Positions 17,621-26,519 of a stretch of 36,067 bases of DNA are shown here, piece by piece. This DNA is from Accumulibacter sp. (GTDB lineage: Bacteria; Pseudomonadota; Gammaproteobacteria; Burkholderiales; Rhodocyclaceae): the NCBI GenBank assembly GCA_020049495.1, contig JAIFKU010000041.1:1-36067 (forward strand), written 5' to 3'. A model generated the notes under the pieces. That model had not been told where the DNA came from. It ran no database searches and was given only the letters and a program-made list of their open reading frames with translations. How positions within the stretch are numbered: position 1 is the first letter of the stretch; each line of letters opens with the position of its first letter. Position numbers and translations under genes: made by a program.

Positions 17621-18829
17621 CTATTGGCGCGATTCCTTGATCACCCGGTTATTGACCGCCTGTACCGGCCGAGCATTGTTCCTGTAGATGGTTGCGAAGC
17701 CGGCGAGTTGTTCCTTGGAGACCGGTATCGGCGTTTTCAGTACCAGCCAGAGCACGTCCTCGGTACAGGGAGGCGTAGTCAGCGAACCCATGAAGGTAAA
17801 GTAATTTCTTTTCGCCGGCAGCAGTTGTGCGGGGTCAATCTTTACTTCGGGGCGGTTAACCGGCTTGTTCTGCTCCAGCGGCAGGTGGGTCCACAGCGTG
17901 CGAAGCAGACTCTGCTCCTTGCCGCCCTCCATCAGGACGGCGACCACGGCCAGTTTCCCGTCTTTTGATTGATGCACCAGATGGACGACCATGTCGTAAG
18001 ACTTGCCGTTGATCTTTTCCTCGCTGGGCTTGTGAAAGTGGAACTGCTGTAGCTCGTAACTTTCACCCTCGACCTTGATGCTGCCGGCGCCGGGGGTGTC
18101 GACCCGGATGCTGTGACCGTTATCGACGATAGCAAGCGGGATCGGCTTGTAGGCAAACTGGATGGGCGGCAGGTCGGCGTGAACCGTGCGCCGGATATCA
18201 ATCGGCGATTGCCGTTGTCCCAGGCTGCAGGTGGCGAATTCCTTGCCCAGACTGCCCCATTTGTCGGCACCGGTGTTGCCGCTGTAACTCCAATGGGGTG
18301 GCGGGGGTGGCGTAGCGGGCTCTTCCTGCCCTTTCTTTCCGCTTTTCGATTTTTTCGCCGCTTCCTTGCTCTCTGCAACCGGTTCCTGGACCGGTGGTGG
18401 TGGTGGGGGCACGACAACCGGCTTGGCCCGCTGTTTGCAGGCGTAACTGAACACCGATTCGAGGCTGGAATCGGGGATCACAGGTTTCGCCTCGCGGCTG
18501 TCAAAGCTCTCGCTCTTCAACTCGCTGCCGTCGGCAGCGGCATAGCTCTGCTGAAGCGTAGCGGCCAGTCGTTTATCGCATTGAAACTCGCTCAGCAGGG
18601 TCAGCCGGGTGAAGGAAAACGCACCGGAATCCGGAATCTTCGGTTTGCTGTAGCTTTCCCGGTGCCAGATGCGCAATCGGCCATCGCTGGGGGTATGTAG
18701 GCTGCCCGGGTCGACTTCGATGCGTGTCTGATCCTTGGCGTTGCCCAGGCTCACCCACTTGGCCGCCAGGGCTGGCGCAGGAAGCAGCAAAGCAGCGAGC
18801 AGGATGGCGATCAGTGAGGTTCTGTGCAT
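17621..18829 (-). CDS. Exported alpha-carbonic anhydrase with N-terminal adhesin-E-like domain
   Basis: The 402-residue protein starts with a signal peptide (residues 1-22, ending ALAA). A domain at about 23-132 resembles the surface-adhesin-E family (AKWVSLGN, IEVDPGSL, FQCDKRLA, YACKQ, with two Cys). Next is a Pro/Lys-rich linker (about 136-178), then an alpha-carbonic anhydrase domain (about 180-402). Zinc ligands are His264 and His266 in QFHFHKPSE and His283 in MVVHLVHQ; LTTPPCTEDVLW is present, and Cys201 may pair with the TPPC cysteine as in other bacterial alpha enzymes. It interconverts CO2 and bicarbonate in the periplasm. The fused N-terminal domain is unusual and its role unknown. 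Confidence 0.92.
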   Translation of the reverse strand: MHRTSLIAILLAALLLPAPALAAKWVSLGNAKDQTRIEVDPGSLHTPSDGRLRIWHRESYSKPKIPDSGAFSFTRLTLLSEFQCDKRLAATLQQSYAAADGSELKSESFDSREAKPVIPDSSLESVFSYACKQRAKPVVVPPPPPPVQEPVAESKEAAKKSKSGKKGQEEPATPPPPPHWSYSGNTGADKWGSLGKEFATCSLGQRQSPIDIRRTVHADLPPIQFAYKPIPLAIVDNGHSIRVDTPGAGSIKVEGESYELQQFHFHKPSEEKINGKSYDMVVHLVHQSKDGKLAVVAVLMEGGKEQSLLRTLWTHLPLEQNKPVNRPEVKIDPAQLLPAKRNYFTFMGSLTTPPCTEDVLWLVLKTPIPVSKEQLAGFATIYRNNARPVQAVNNRVIKESRQ

Positions 18830-18990
18830 GGCAAACCCATAATTTGCGCTGGAAAGAGTACATTGGCCGACGGCTGGACAGGCGTTATGTTAGCCTCAAA
18901 TTCGGTGTCAGGGATGGAATGCCGGTAGAATTCCCGCTTCACCCGCTCGATTTGTTTGAACGGTCGCTGCTATGCACTTCTGGAGGTCGC

Positions 18991-19950
18991 ATGCCTTTGT
19001 TCCTGAATGAAACGGATGTCCGTCAGTTGCTGACCATGCCGCTGGCCATTGAAGCGGTGGAAACGGCGCATCGAGAACTCGCGCTCGGCCAGGCCGTCGA
19101 TGTGCCGCGCCAGCGTACCCGTTTGCCCCAGAGTGCCCTGCATATCCTGCAGGGCGCGCTGCCCGGGATGGATGCCATCGGCTACAAGGCCTACACCAGC
19201 AACCGTTCCGGTGTGCGCTTTCTGGTCCACGTTTTCAGCGCCTCGACCGGGGCGCTGCGCGTCGTGCTCGAGGCCGATTGCCTGGGCATGATGCGTACCG
19301 GGGCCGCTTCGGGCGTGGCGACGCGCTGGCTGGCCCGGCCCGACGCCGAAGTGATGGGCGTCTTTGGCGCAGGATGGCAGGCGGAAGGGAATATCGAGGC
19401 GATCGCTGCCGTGCGTCGCTTGCGTCGGGTCAAGGTGTTTGCGCGCAATGCGCAGCGCCTGGCCGCGTTTTGCACGCGCCTGTCGGAGCGTCTGAAAATC
19501 GAAGTGGTACCGGCTTCGTCGCCGGAGGAAACGGTGCGCGGCAGTGATATCGTCAGTACCGTTACGACGGCGGCGACGCCGCTGTTTGAGGCCAACTGGC
19601 TGGCGCCGGGCACACACATCAATGCGGCGGGTTCCAATTCGCTGATCCGGCGCGAGCTGGGCGAGGATGTGCTGAAAGTCTGCCGCACTATTGTCGTCGA
19701 TAGCGTAGACAGCGCGCTCAAGGAAGCGGGCGACCTGTTGCCCCTGCTGGAAAAGGGGCGTCTGAACGAGCGTCAATTGGTGGAACTTGGGGAGGTCATT
19801 ATCGGACGGCATGCCGGTCGTACATCAGCCGACGAGATTACCCTGTTCGAGTCTCAGGGCATGGCCATTCAGGATATTTCAGTCGCTGTCCGGCTGGAGG
19901 CATTGGCGCGCGAGCAGGGTTTGGGAGTCACACTGCCCTACGGAGGCTAG
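18991..19950 (+). CDS. Ornithine cyclodeaminase / mu-crystallin family protein
   Basis: The 319-residue protein has the family's substrate Lys66 in IGYKAYTSN and the Arg-Thr-Gly segment MMRTGAASGVATRWLARPDA. A Rossmann nucleotide-binding motif GVFGAGWQAEGN begins near 123, and THINAAGSN matches the late conserved region. Members include ornithine cyclodeaminase, alanine dehydrogenase-like enzymes and imine (ketimine) reductases; the substrate is not evident. The ATG at 18991 has GGAGG 4 bases upstream, better than any earlier in-frame start. It diverges from the carbonic anhydrase gene and precedes the signalling cluster by 131 bp. Confidence 0.9.
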   Translation: MPLFLNETDVRQLLTMPLAIEAVETAHRELALGQAVDVPRQRTRLPQSALHILQGALPGMDAIGYKAYTSNRSGVRFLVHVFSASTGALRVVLEADCLGMMRTGAASGVATRWLARPDAEVMGVFGAGWQAEGNIEAIAAVRRLRRVKVFARNAQRLAAFCTRLSERLKIEVVPASSPEETVRGSDIVSTVTTAATPLFEANWLAPGTHINAAGSNSLIRRELGEDVLKVCRTIVVDSVDSALKEAGDLLPLLEKGRLNERQLVELGEVIIGRHAGRTSADEITLFESQGMAIQDISVAVRLEALAREQGLGVTLPYGG

Positions 19951-19969
19951 CTTTTCCCTTATTCAGCGA

Positions 19970-19999
19970 TTGACGAATCTCATGCAGAACTGTGAGAAT
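19970..19999 (+). promoter_or_regulatory. Possible promoter for the signalling operon
   Basis: TTGACG (19970-19975) matches five of six -35 bases and GAGAAT (19994-19999) four of six -10 bases, with an 18-base spacer. It lies in the 131-bp gap before the CHASE2 kinase gene. No other good pair was seen there. Confidence 0.28.
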
Positions 20000-20081
20000 G
20001 CGCAATAGACCACTGTTTCTCTTTCCAATTTTTCATCGGACGGGGCAGTGAGCAATAACAAGGTCGGATGCGGGGGTGAAA

Positions 20082-22631
20082 ATGCGCAAGACTGGATTCT
20101 GGAAGACTGACTGGTTCCTCAGCCTGGTGGTCAGTCTGGTCATGGTTGTGGCGGCCGGCAGTGACTTGATGCGTAGCTTGGAGCGCAAGGCCTACGACCT
20201 TGGCGTTCAGGCCTCCAGCCGGACCCCGCTGGAGCGCGTGGCGGTCATTGCCATTGACGATGCCTCGATCGCCAATCTCGGACGCTGGCCGTGGCCGCGT
20301 GATCGACAGGCCAAGATGATCGACATGCTGGCTGACGGCAAGGCCAAGGTGGTGGCCAATACGGTCTTTTTCTTCGAGCCGCAGATTGACCCGGGGTATA
20401 CCTATGTCACGCGCCTGCTCGACCTGCACCGGCAGGTTTCGGGGACGGCGGCCGTGGCGAACGAAGTCGAACAGATGGGTGGTGTGCTCAAGGAAGCCGA
20501 GCTGGCGCTCAATACCGACCGCATTCTGGCCGACAGCATGGGGCGGGCGGGCAATGTCCTGCTGCCCATGCTGTTTGTGCTGGGGGAGCCGCGCGGACGG
20601 CCTGACAAGGCCTTGCCGGAGTTCGTGACGAAGAATAACCTGCCGCACGTGGTCGACAACAACGGCGATGTCTGGCCGACCCTTTCGGCGCAGATGCCGA
20701 TTGATGGTCTGGGTACCCGGGCGGCCGGCATCGGCCATCTCAATGCCATTGCCGATGTCGATGGTGCCATTCGTGCCGAGCCTCTGGTGTTGCGCCATTA
20801 CGACCAATATTACCCTTCGCTGTCCTTGATGATCGCCGCCAGGAGCCTGAATCTCGGCCCTGCCGATCTGCACGTAACGCTGGGTCAGGAAGTGCGTCTG
20901 GGCAATCTGCGCATTCCAACCGATCCCATCACGCAGATGAATACCTTCTTCTACAAGGACAGGGACGGAAAGCCGGCATTCCAGGTCGATTCCTTCTATG
21001 ACGTACTGACCGGCAAGATTCCCGCCGGCAAGTATCAGGGCAAGATCGTGCTGATCGGTGCCACGGCGGCTGGCGTCGGGGCCTCACAGGTGACGCCGGT
21101 ATCACCGGCAATGGCGCCGGTGCTGACCCTGGCACATGCCGTGTCGAGCATCCTGCAGGAACATTTCTTCGTTACCCCGGGCTGGGGCGTGTGGGCCTCG
21201 ATGCTGGCCTTCCTGCTCGTTGCAGCGTATCTGATCGTGCTCCTGCCACGGCTTTCGGCCGGTGTCGGCGCCATCGCCACGGCGCTTATCCTGGTGTTGT
21301 TGATTGGCGCCCATTTTGGCCTGATGGTCGGCAGTGCGCTGTGGATTCAACTGATGGCCTCAGCGGCGCTGCTGGTGGTCGGACATCTGCTGCTGACTAC
21401 CAAGCGCTTCCTGATGACCGAACGCGGTAAGGAGAAATCCGAAGCCGATTCGGCCGAGTCGAACCGCATGCTCGGTCTGGCTTTCCAGGGCCAGGGTCAG
21501 CTCGACATGGCCTTCGACAAGTTCCGCAAGTGTCCGCTGGACGACGCGCTGATGGAGAATCTCTACAATCTGGCGCTTGATTTCGAGCGCAAACGGCAGT
21601 TCAACAAAGCCGAAGCGGCGTTCCGCTACATGTTCGATTACAACCCCAAGTTCCGCGATCTCGAACAGCGCATGAATCGCGCCAAGACCATGTCGGAAAC
21701 GGTCATGCTCGGTGGTGCGAGCGGGCGTACCAATGCCAGTACCCTGATGCTCGATGGCGGGCAGGTCGAGAAGCCGATGCTTGGCCGTTACCAGATCGAG
21801 AAGGAACTCGGCAAGGGCGCCATGGGCGTGGTCTATCTGGGGCGCGACCCGAAGATCAACCGCGTGGTGGCGATCAAGACCATGGCCTTGTCGCAGGAGT
21901 TCGAAGAGGACGAACTGGTCGAGGTCAAGGAACGTTTCTTCCGCGAGGCTGAAACCGCCGGCCGTCTCAATCACCAGTTTATCGTCACCATGTACGACGC
22001 GGGCGAAGAGCACGATCTGGCCTACATCGCCATGGAATTTCTCAAGGGCCGGGATCTGGTGCCTTACACCAAGCCCGATAATCTGTTGCCGCTGCCGCAG
22101 GTGGTGAGCATCCTCGCCCGGGTGGCCGATGCTTTGTCCTACGCGCATAGCAACAACGTCGTGCATCGTGATGTGAAGCCGGCCAACGTGATGTACGAGC
22201 CCGAATCGGATCAGGTCAAGGTCACGGATTTCGGTATCGCACGCATTACCGATTCGTCAAAGACCAAGACCGGCATGGTCCTCGGCACGCCCAGCTACAT
22301 GTCGCCGGAGCAGTTGTCGGGCAAGAAGATCGACGGACGCTCGGATCTTTTCTCTCTGGGTGTTACGCTCTATCAGATGCTTTGCGGGCAGTTGCCGTTT
22401 GTCGGGGATTCAATGGCCCAACTGATGTTCAAGATCGCCAACGAGGCGCAAGCGGATATTCGCAGCATCAATCCGCAGGTACCCGATGGCCTGGCCGCAG
22501 TGATCGACCGTGCCCTGAGCAAGGACATGGAACAGCGCTATCAGACGGGTGACGAGATGGCGCGTGATTTGCGTGCCTGCATGAATCAGACGCCGGCGCA
22601 GCGCCCCGATGATGTTGATATCCAGTTATAG
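20082..22631 (+). CDS. CHASE2-domain receptor Ser/Thr protein kinase
   Basis: The 849-residue protein has an N-terminal membrane segment (about 12-27) and an extracytoplasmic CHASE2 sensor (about 28-365; VAVIAIDDASIANLGRWPWP is typical). Membrane segments at about 369-440 lead into a cytoplasmic helical TPR-like stretch (about 455-540). A Hanks-type kinase fills about 565-830: glycine loop GKGAMGVVY, Lys599 in VAIKTM, Asp697 in VHRDVKPANV, Asp716 in VTDFGIAR, and GTPSYMSPEQ in the activation segment. All catalytic residues are present, so it should be active. It would turn a periplasmic signal into Ser/Thr phosphorylation. The ATG at 20082 follows GGGGGT; an in-frame GTG two codons earlier is possible. 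A PP2C gene follows after 9 bp. Confidence 0.93.
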   Translation: MRKTGFWKTDWFLSLVVSLVMVVAAGSDLMRSLERKAYDLGVQASSRTPLERVAVIAIDDASIANLGRWPWPRDRQAKMIDMLADGKAKVVANTVFFFEPQIDPGYTYVTRLLDLHRQVSGTAAVANEVEQMGGVLKEAELALNTDRILADSMGRAGNVLLPMLFVLGEPRGRPDKALPEFVTKNNLPHVVDNNGDVWPTLSAQMPIDGLGTRAAGIGHLNAIADVDGAIRAEPLVLRHYDQYYPSLSLMIAARSLNLGPADLHVTLGQEVRLGNLRIPTDPITQMNTFFYKDRDGKPAFQVDSFYDVLTGKIPAGKYQGKIVLIGATAAGVGASQVTPVSPAMAPVLTLAHAVSSILQEHFFVTPGWGVWASMLAFLLVAAYLIVLLPRLSAGVGAIATALILVLLIGAHFGLMVGSALWIQLMASAALLVVGHLLLTTKRFLMTERGKEKSEADSAESNRMLGLAFQGQGQLDMAFDKFRKCPLDDALMENLYNLALDFERKRQFNKAEAAFRYMFDYNPKFRDLEQRMNRAKTMSETVMLGGASGRTNASTLMLDGGQVEKPMLGRYQIEKELGKGAMGVVYLGRDPKINRVVAIKTMALSQEFEEDELVEVKERFFREAETAGRLNHQFIVTMYDAGEEHDLAYIAMEFLKGRDLVPYTKPDNLLPLPQVVSILARVADALSYAHSNNVVHRDVKPANVMYEPESDQVKVTDFGIARITDSSKTKTGMVLGTPSYMSPEQLSGKKIDGRSDLFSLGVTLYQMLCGQLPFVGDSMAQLMFKIANEAQADIRSINPQVPDGLAAVIDRALSKDMEQRYQTGDEMARDLRACMNQTPAQRPDDVDIQL

Positions 22632-22640
22632 GGAGATGAC

Positions 22641-23471
22641 GTGGCCAAATCATTGAGCGAAGCTCTCGAGATCGTCGTCCGAACCGATCCGGGAATCATT
22701 CGCGGGCACAACGAAGATGCGGTATTTGCCAACCCGAATCTGGGCTTCGCGATACTGGCCGATGGCATGGGCGGGTATAACGCCGGTGAAGTGGCGAGCG
22801 GCATGGCCACCATGTTCCTGTCCAGCGAACTGGAAGCCGCTTTTGTCGCCAGGCCGCCGCATGAAGTTGATCTGGCGAGCGGACAATTGTTTGCTCATCG
22901 CTGCATTCTCGACAAGGTGGAAATCACCAACTCGGCCATTTACAACACGGCGGAAAGTCAGCCGCAGTATGCCGGGATGGGCACCACCCTGGTCACCGCC
23001 CTGTTTTTCGATAATCAGGTGACGGTTGCGCACATTGGCGACTCGCGGCTTTATCGCTTGCGTGGTGAAGAATTCGGCGTGATTACGCGCGACCACTCCC
23101 TGCTGCAGGAGCAGATCGACAGCGGCATGATTTCTGCCGAGGAGGCGCGCTTCTCGCAGAACAAGAATTTGGTGACGCGGGCGTTGGGGGTGGATCCCGA
23201 AGTCGAAACCGAGATCCATGACTACCCGGTGCAGGTCGGTGATATCTATCTGCTGTGTTCGGACGGTCTCAACGACATGGTCGAGGATGAGGAAATCAGG
23301 CTTACCCTGCAGATGCTCGGTGCCAATCTGGATCTGGCGGCGACGCAGCTTATTCAAATGGCCAACGATAATGGCGGACGTGATAACGTTTCGGTAATTC
23401 TGATCAAGGTTTTGTGCGAGTTTCCTGCCACCAGGGGCTGGTGGTCGAAATTATTGGCATGGTTTAAATAA
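22641..23471 (+). CDS. PP2C-family Ser/Thr protein phosphatase (Stp/PrpC-like)
   Basis: The 276-residue protein is a bacterial PP2C phosphatase. The metal-binding acids lie in RGHNEDAVF, LADGMGGYNAGE (Asp41), LLCSDGLNDMVED and GGRDNVSVILIK; VAHIGDSRLYRLR is the central signature. It would reverse phosphorylation by the kinase encoded immediately upstream. It starts with GTG at 22641, supported by GGGAG 5 bases before it. There is no signal peptide or membrane segment, so it acts in the cytoplasm. The FHA gene follows after 13 bp. Confidence 0.95.
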   Translation: MAKSLSEALEIVVRTDPGIIRGHNEDAVFANPNLGFAILADGMGGYNAGEVASGMATMFLSSELEAAFVARPPHEVDLASGQLFAHRCILDKVEITNSAIYNTAESQPQYAGMGTTLVTALFFDNQVTVAHIGDSRLYRLRGEEFGVITRDHSLLQEQIDSGMISAEEARFSQNKNLVTRALGVDPEVETEIHDYPVQVGDIYLLCSDGLNDMVEDEEIRLTLQMLGANLDLAATQLIQMANDNGGRDNVSVILIKVLCEFPATRGWWSKLLAWFK

Positions 23472-23484
23472 GGACGGAAAAGCG

Positions 23485-24228
23485 ATGGCTAAGCTGATAT
23501 TGAGCATGGACGGTCTGGTTCTCAAGGAAATCTTGCTGAACAAGGAGCGGATGACCATTGGCCGCAAGGCGACCAACGATATCCAGATCGACAATCTGGC
23601 GATCAGTGGCGAGCATGCCGCCGTGGTGACGATCCTCAACGATTCATTCCTTGAAGATCTGAACAGTACCAACGGGACGCTGGTCAATGGGCAGCCGGCC
23701 AAGAAGCATTTCCTGAAGAACGGCGATGTCATCGAGTTGGGCAAGTACAAGCTCAAGTATGTTGCCGAACAGGTACAGCCGGTTGTCGATGCCGCGGATT
23801 TCGAGAAAACCATGATCTTGCGGCCGAATGCGGCGAAAGCGGCGCCTGCCACGGCGACGGAGCCGTCTGCGGGCACGACGGAGGTCAAGGCGGCGTTCAA
23901 CGATACCCTCGTCGGCAACCAGATAACGCCCCCGGCTTTCGTGCCGCCGCCCGCCGCCGCTTCTGTGGTCGGCGCGATACAGATCCTCAATGGCGCCAAT
24001 GCCGGTCGTGAGCTGGAACTGACCAAGACCCTGACTACGCTGGGCAAGCCTGGCGTACAGGTGGCGGTGATCGCCAAGCGGCCGCACGGCTATTTCATCA
24101 CCCATGTCGAAGGAGCGCAGTTCCCGGTGGTGAATGGTCTGGCAATTGATGTGCAGGCACGCCAACTGGCGGATCATGATGTCATTGAAATCGCGGGCAT
24201 CAAGATGGAGTTTTTCCTGAAGGGCTGA
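23485..24228 (+). CDS. FHA-domain protein
   Basis: The 247-residue protein has an N-terminal FHA domain (about 1-95) with the phosphothreonine-contacting residues: Gly26-Arg27 in IGRKATNDI, Ser41 and His44 in ISGEHAAV, and Asn60-Gly64 in LNSTNGTLVNG. A Pro/Ala-rich linker (about 115-160) leads to a second FHA-like beta domain (about 163-247) that lacks the GR...SxxH residues and is probably degenerate. It should read phosphorylated Thr on the kinase or its targets, working as an adaptor between kinase output and the downstream genes. The ATG follows AAGGA. Confidence 0.93.
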   Translation: MAKLILSMDGLVLKEILLNKERMTIGRKATNDIQIDNLAISGEHAAVVTILNDSFLEDLNSTNGTLVNGQPAKKHFLKNGDVIELGKYKLKYVAEQVQPVVDAADFEKTMILRPNAAKAAPATATEPSAGTTEVKAAFNDTLVGNQITPPAFVPPPAAASVVGAIQILNGANAGRELELTKTLTTLGKPGVQVAVIAKRPHGYFITHVEGAQFPVVNGLAIDVQARQLADHDVIEIAGIKMEFFLKG

Positions 24229-24259
24229 TGAGCAGCCTGGCGTCCGTGCAGGAGGTGAC

Positions 24260-26488
24260 TTGAAGAAAAACCTTATTCGCATCGTGCTCGGCTTGCTGCT
24301 GGGCCTGGTTTTTCTCGGCCATTCGGCGCGGATTTACCAGATTCCCCTGCTCAATACGCTCGATGCCTTCGTTTATGACGCACGTCTTCGTCTGACGACA
24401 AAAGGCGGCGTCGATGAACGTATCGTCATCCTGGACATCGACGAGAAAAGTCTGGCCGAGATTGGCCGCTGGCCGTGGAGCCGCGACAAGATGGCGGCAC
24501 TGGTCACCCGTCTGTTCGATAGCTACGGGGTCAGCATTCTTGGCTTCGACGTGGTCTTTGCCGAGGCCGACAGCAGTTCCGGCCTGGCGTCGCTGGAAGC
24601 CATTGCCGAGAGCGATCTCAAGGGCGACGCGGCATTCCAGTCGACATTCAAGAGGCTGCGCAGCGGGCTGGATTACGACCGGCGTTTTGCCGAGGCCTTG
24701 AGTAACCGTCCGGTCGTACTCGGCTACTACTTTACCAATATCGACAAGTCGCACCGCAGCGGTTCCCTGCCCGAACCGGTGATTCAGTCGGGCACCTTCA
24801 AGGGCAAAACCATCGCCTTTACCACCTGGAGCGGATATGGCGGCAACCTGCCGGAATTCCAGAAAAGCGCGGTCAATGCCGGACACTTCAACCCGATGGT
24901 CGATTTTGACGGCGTCTCGCGCCGGGTTCCGATGCTCGTCGAACACGAGGGGAAATACTACGAATCGCTTTCGCTGGCCATGGTGCGCAGCCTGCTCGGC
25001 AAGCCGCCGCTTGTTCCCGGATACGCGGAACCCAGCGCCCTGTCGAGCCGGAGCTATAGCGGGCTGGAGTGGCTGGAACTGCCGACCGCGCGCGGCACCA
25101 TGCGCATCCCGGTCGACGAAAATGTAGCCAGTCTGATCCCCTATCGGGGTGCGCAGGGCAGCTTCCGGTATTTCTCTGCGGCTGATGCGCTGAAAGGACG
25201 GCTCAAGCTGGAACAGCTCAAGGGGAAAATCGTTCTGCTCGGTACGACCGCGCCGGGCCTGATGGATCTGCGGGCGACGCCGGTGGGCAGCACCTACCCG
25301 GGGGTGGAGATTCATGCCAATCTGGTCGCCGGCATACTGGATGCGTCCATAGTGCAGAAGCCGCCTTATGTTCTTGGCGCCGATGTCCTGCTGCTTTCGC
25401 TGGCCACTTTGCTGCTGGCTTTTCTGCTGCCGGTTCTTTCGCCGCTGCGCGCGACTTTTCTGGCCTTGGGGACCTTGTGCGCAGTGAGCGCGCTCAACTT
25501 TTTCCTCTGGTCCTCCGGTCTGGCAATGCCCATGGCGGCGGTTCTTTCGGCCATCCTTGCGCTCTATGCGCTGAACATGTCCTGGGGCTACTTTGTCGAA
25601 TCGCGCAGCAAGCGCCAGTTCACCGAGCTTTTTGGCCAGTACGTGCCGCCCGAACTGGTCGACGAGATGGCGCGCGACCCCGAGCGTTACAGCATGGAAG
25701 GCAAGAACGAGGAGTTGACCGTGCTGTTCTCCGATGTGCGCGGGTTTACCAGTATTTCGGAGGGGCTAGATCCCAAGGAACTGACACAACTGATGAACGA
25801 ATACCTGGGCGCGATGACCCAGGTCGTGCAGAAGAATCGCGGCACCCTCGACAAGTATATCGGCGACGCGATCATGGCCTTCTGGGGCGCGCCGGTCGCC
25901 GATGCCGATCATGCCCGCCATGCCGTGACCACCGCACTGGAGATGCAGGCCGAGTTGCGCAAGCTCGACGAACCGTTCAAGGAACGCGGCTGGCCGGCAC
26001 TGCATATCGGCGTCGGCATCAATACCGGCACCATGACGGTCGGCGACATGGGATCAAAGGTGCGCAAGTCCTACACCGTCATGGGCGACGCCGTGAATCT
26101 CGGCTCGCGGCTGGAGTCGATCACCAAGCAGTACGGCGTCGGCATCATCGTCAGCGATTCCACCCGGGTGCTGGTCAAGGATCTGGTCTATCGTGAACTT
26201 GATCGTGTCCGTGTCAAGGGCAAGGATGAGCCGGTGGGCATCTTCGAGCCTCTGGGGGTGGCCGCACAGCTCGACAAGGCGGCGCACGACGAGCTCAAAC
26301 TCTGGAATCAGGCCTTGCGGCTCTATCGCCAGCAGGATTGGGATCAGGCCGAGCTGCAGCTCTACAATCTGGCGCGCATCAGCCCGGATCGCTATCTGTA
26401 CCCGCTATACACGAAACGCATTGCGTATTTCCGTGCCAATCCTCCGGGCGATGCCTGGGATGGTGTAACAACGTTCGAAACCAAATGA
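24260..26488 (+). CDS. CHASE2-domain receptor class III adenylate cyclase
   Basis: The 742-residue protein has a membrane segment (about 7-24), a CHASE2 sensor (about 35-365, with VILDIDEKSLAEIGRWPW), three membrane segments (about 370-447) and a class III cyclase domain (about 480-660). The two metal-binding Asp are Asp492 in LFSDVRGF and Asp536 in YIGDAIMAFWG; Asn613 and Arg617 in VNLGSRLE are the transition-state residues. A catalytically complete cyclase is therefore expected, making cAMP most probably. A short helical tail follows (about 665-742). The start is TTG at 24260, 4 bases after GGAGG; no usable ATG exists nearby and a GTG in another frame meets a stop. CHASE2 is shared with the kinase three genes upstream. 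Confidence 0.92.
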   Translation: MKKNLIRIVLGLLLGLVFLGHSARIYQIPLLNTLDAFVYDARLRLTTKGGVDERIVILDIDEKSLAEIGRWPWSRDKMAALVTRLFDSYGVSILGFDVVFAEADSSSGLASLEAIAESDLKGDAAFQSTFKRLRSGLDYDRRFAEALSNRPVVLGYYFTNIDKSHRSGSLPEPVIQSGTFKGKTIAFTTWSGYGGNLPEFQKSAVNAGHFNPMVDFDGVSRRVPMLVEHEGKYYESLSLAMVRSLLGKPPLVPGYAEPSALSSRSYSGLEWLELPTARGTMRIPVDENVASLIPYRGAQGSFRYFSAADALKGRLKLEQLKGKIVLLGTTAPGLMDLRATPVGSTYPGVEIHANLVAGILDASIVQKPPYVLGADVLLLSLATLLLAFLLPVLSPLRATFLALGTLCAVSALNFFLWSSGLAMPMAAVLSAILALYALNMSWGYFVESRSKRQFTELFGQYVPPELVDEMARDPERYSMEGKNEELTVLFSDVRGFTSISEGLDPKELTQLMNEYLGAMTQVVQKNRGTLDKYIGDAIMAFWGAPVADADHARHAVTTALEMQAELRKLDEPFKERGWPALHIGVGINTGTMTVGDMGSKVRKSYTVMGDAVNLGSRLESITKQYGVGIIVSDSTRVLVKDLVYRELDRVRVKGKDEPVGIFEPLGVAAQLDKAAHDELKLWNQALRLYRQQDWDQAELQLYNLARISPDRYLYPLYTKRIAYFRANPPGDAWDGVTTFETK

Positions 26489-26519
26489 TGATCGGCAGAC
26501 CCTTGCCGGCGGAGAGCCC

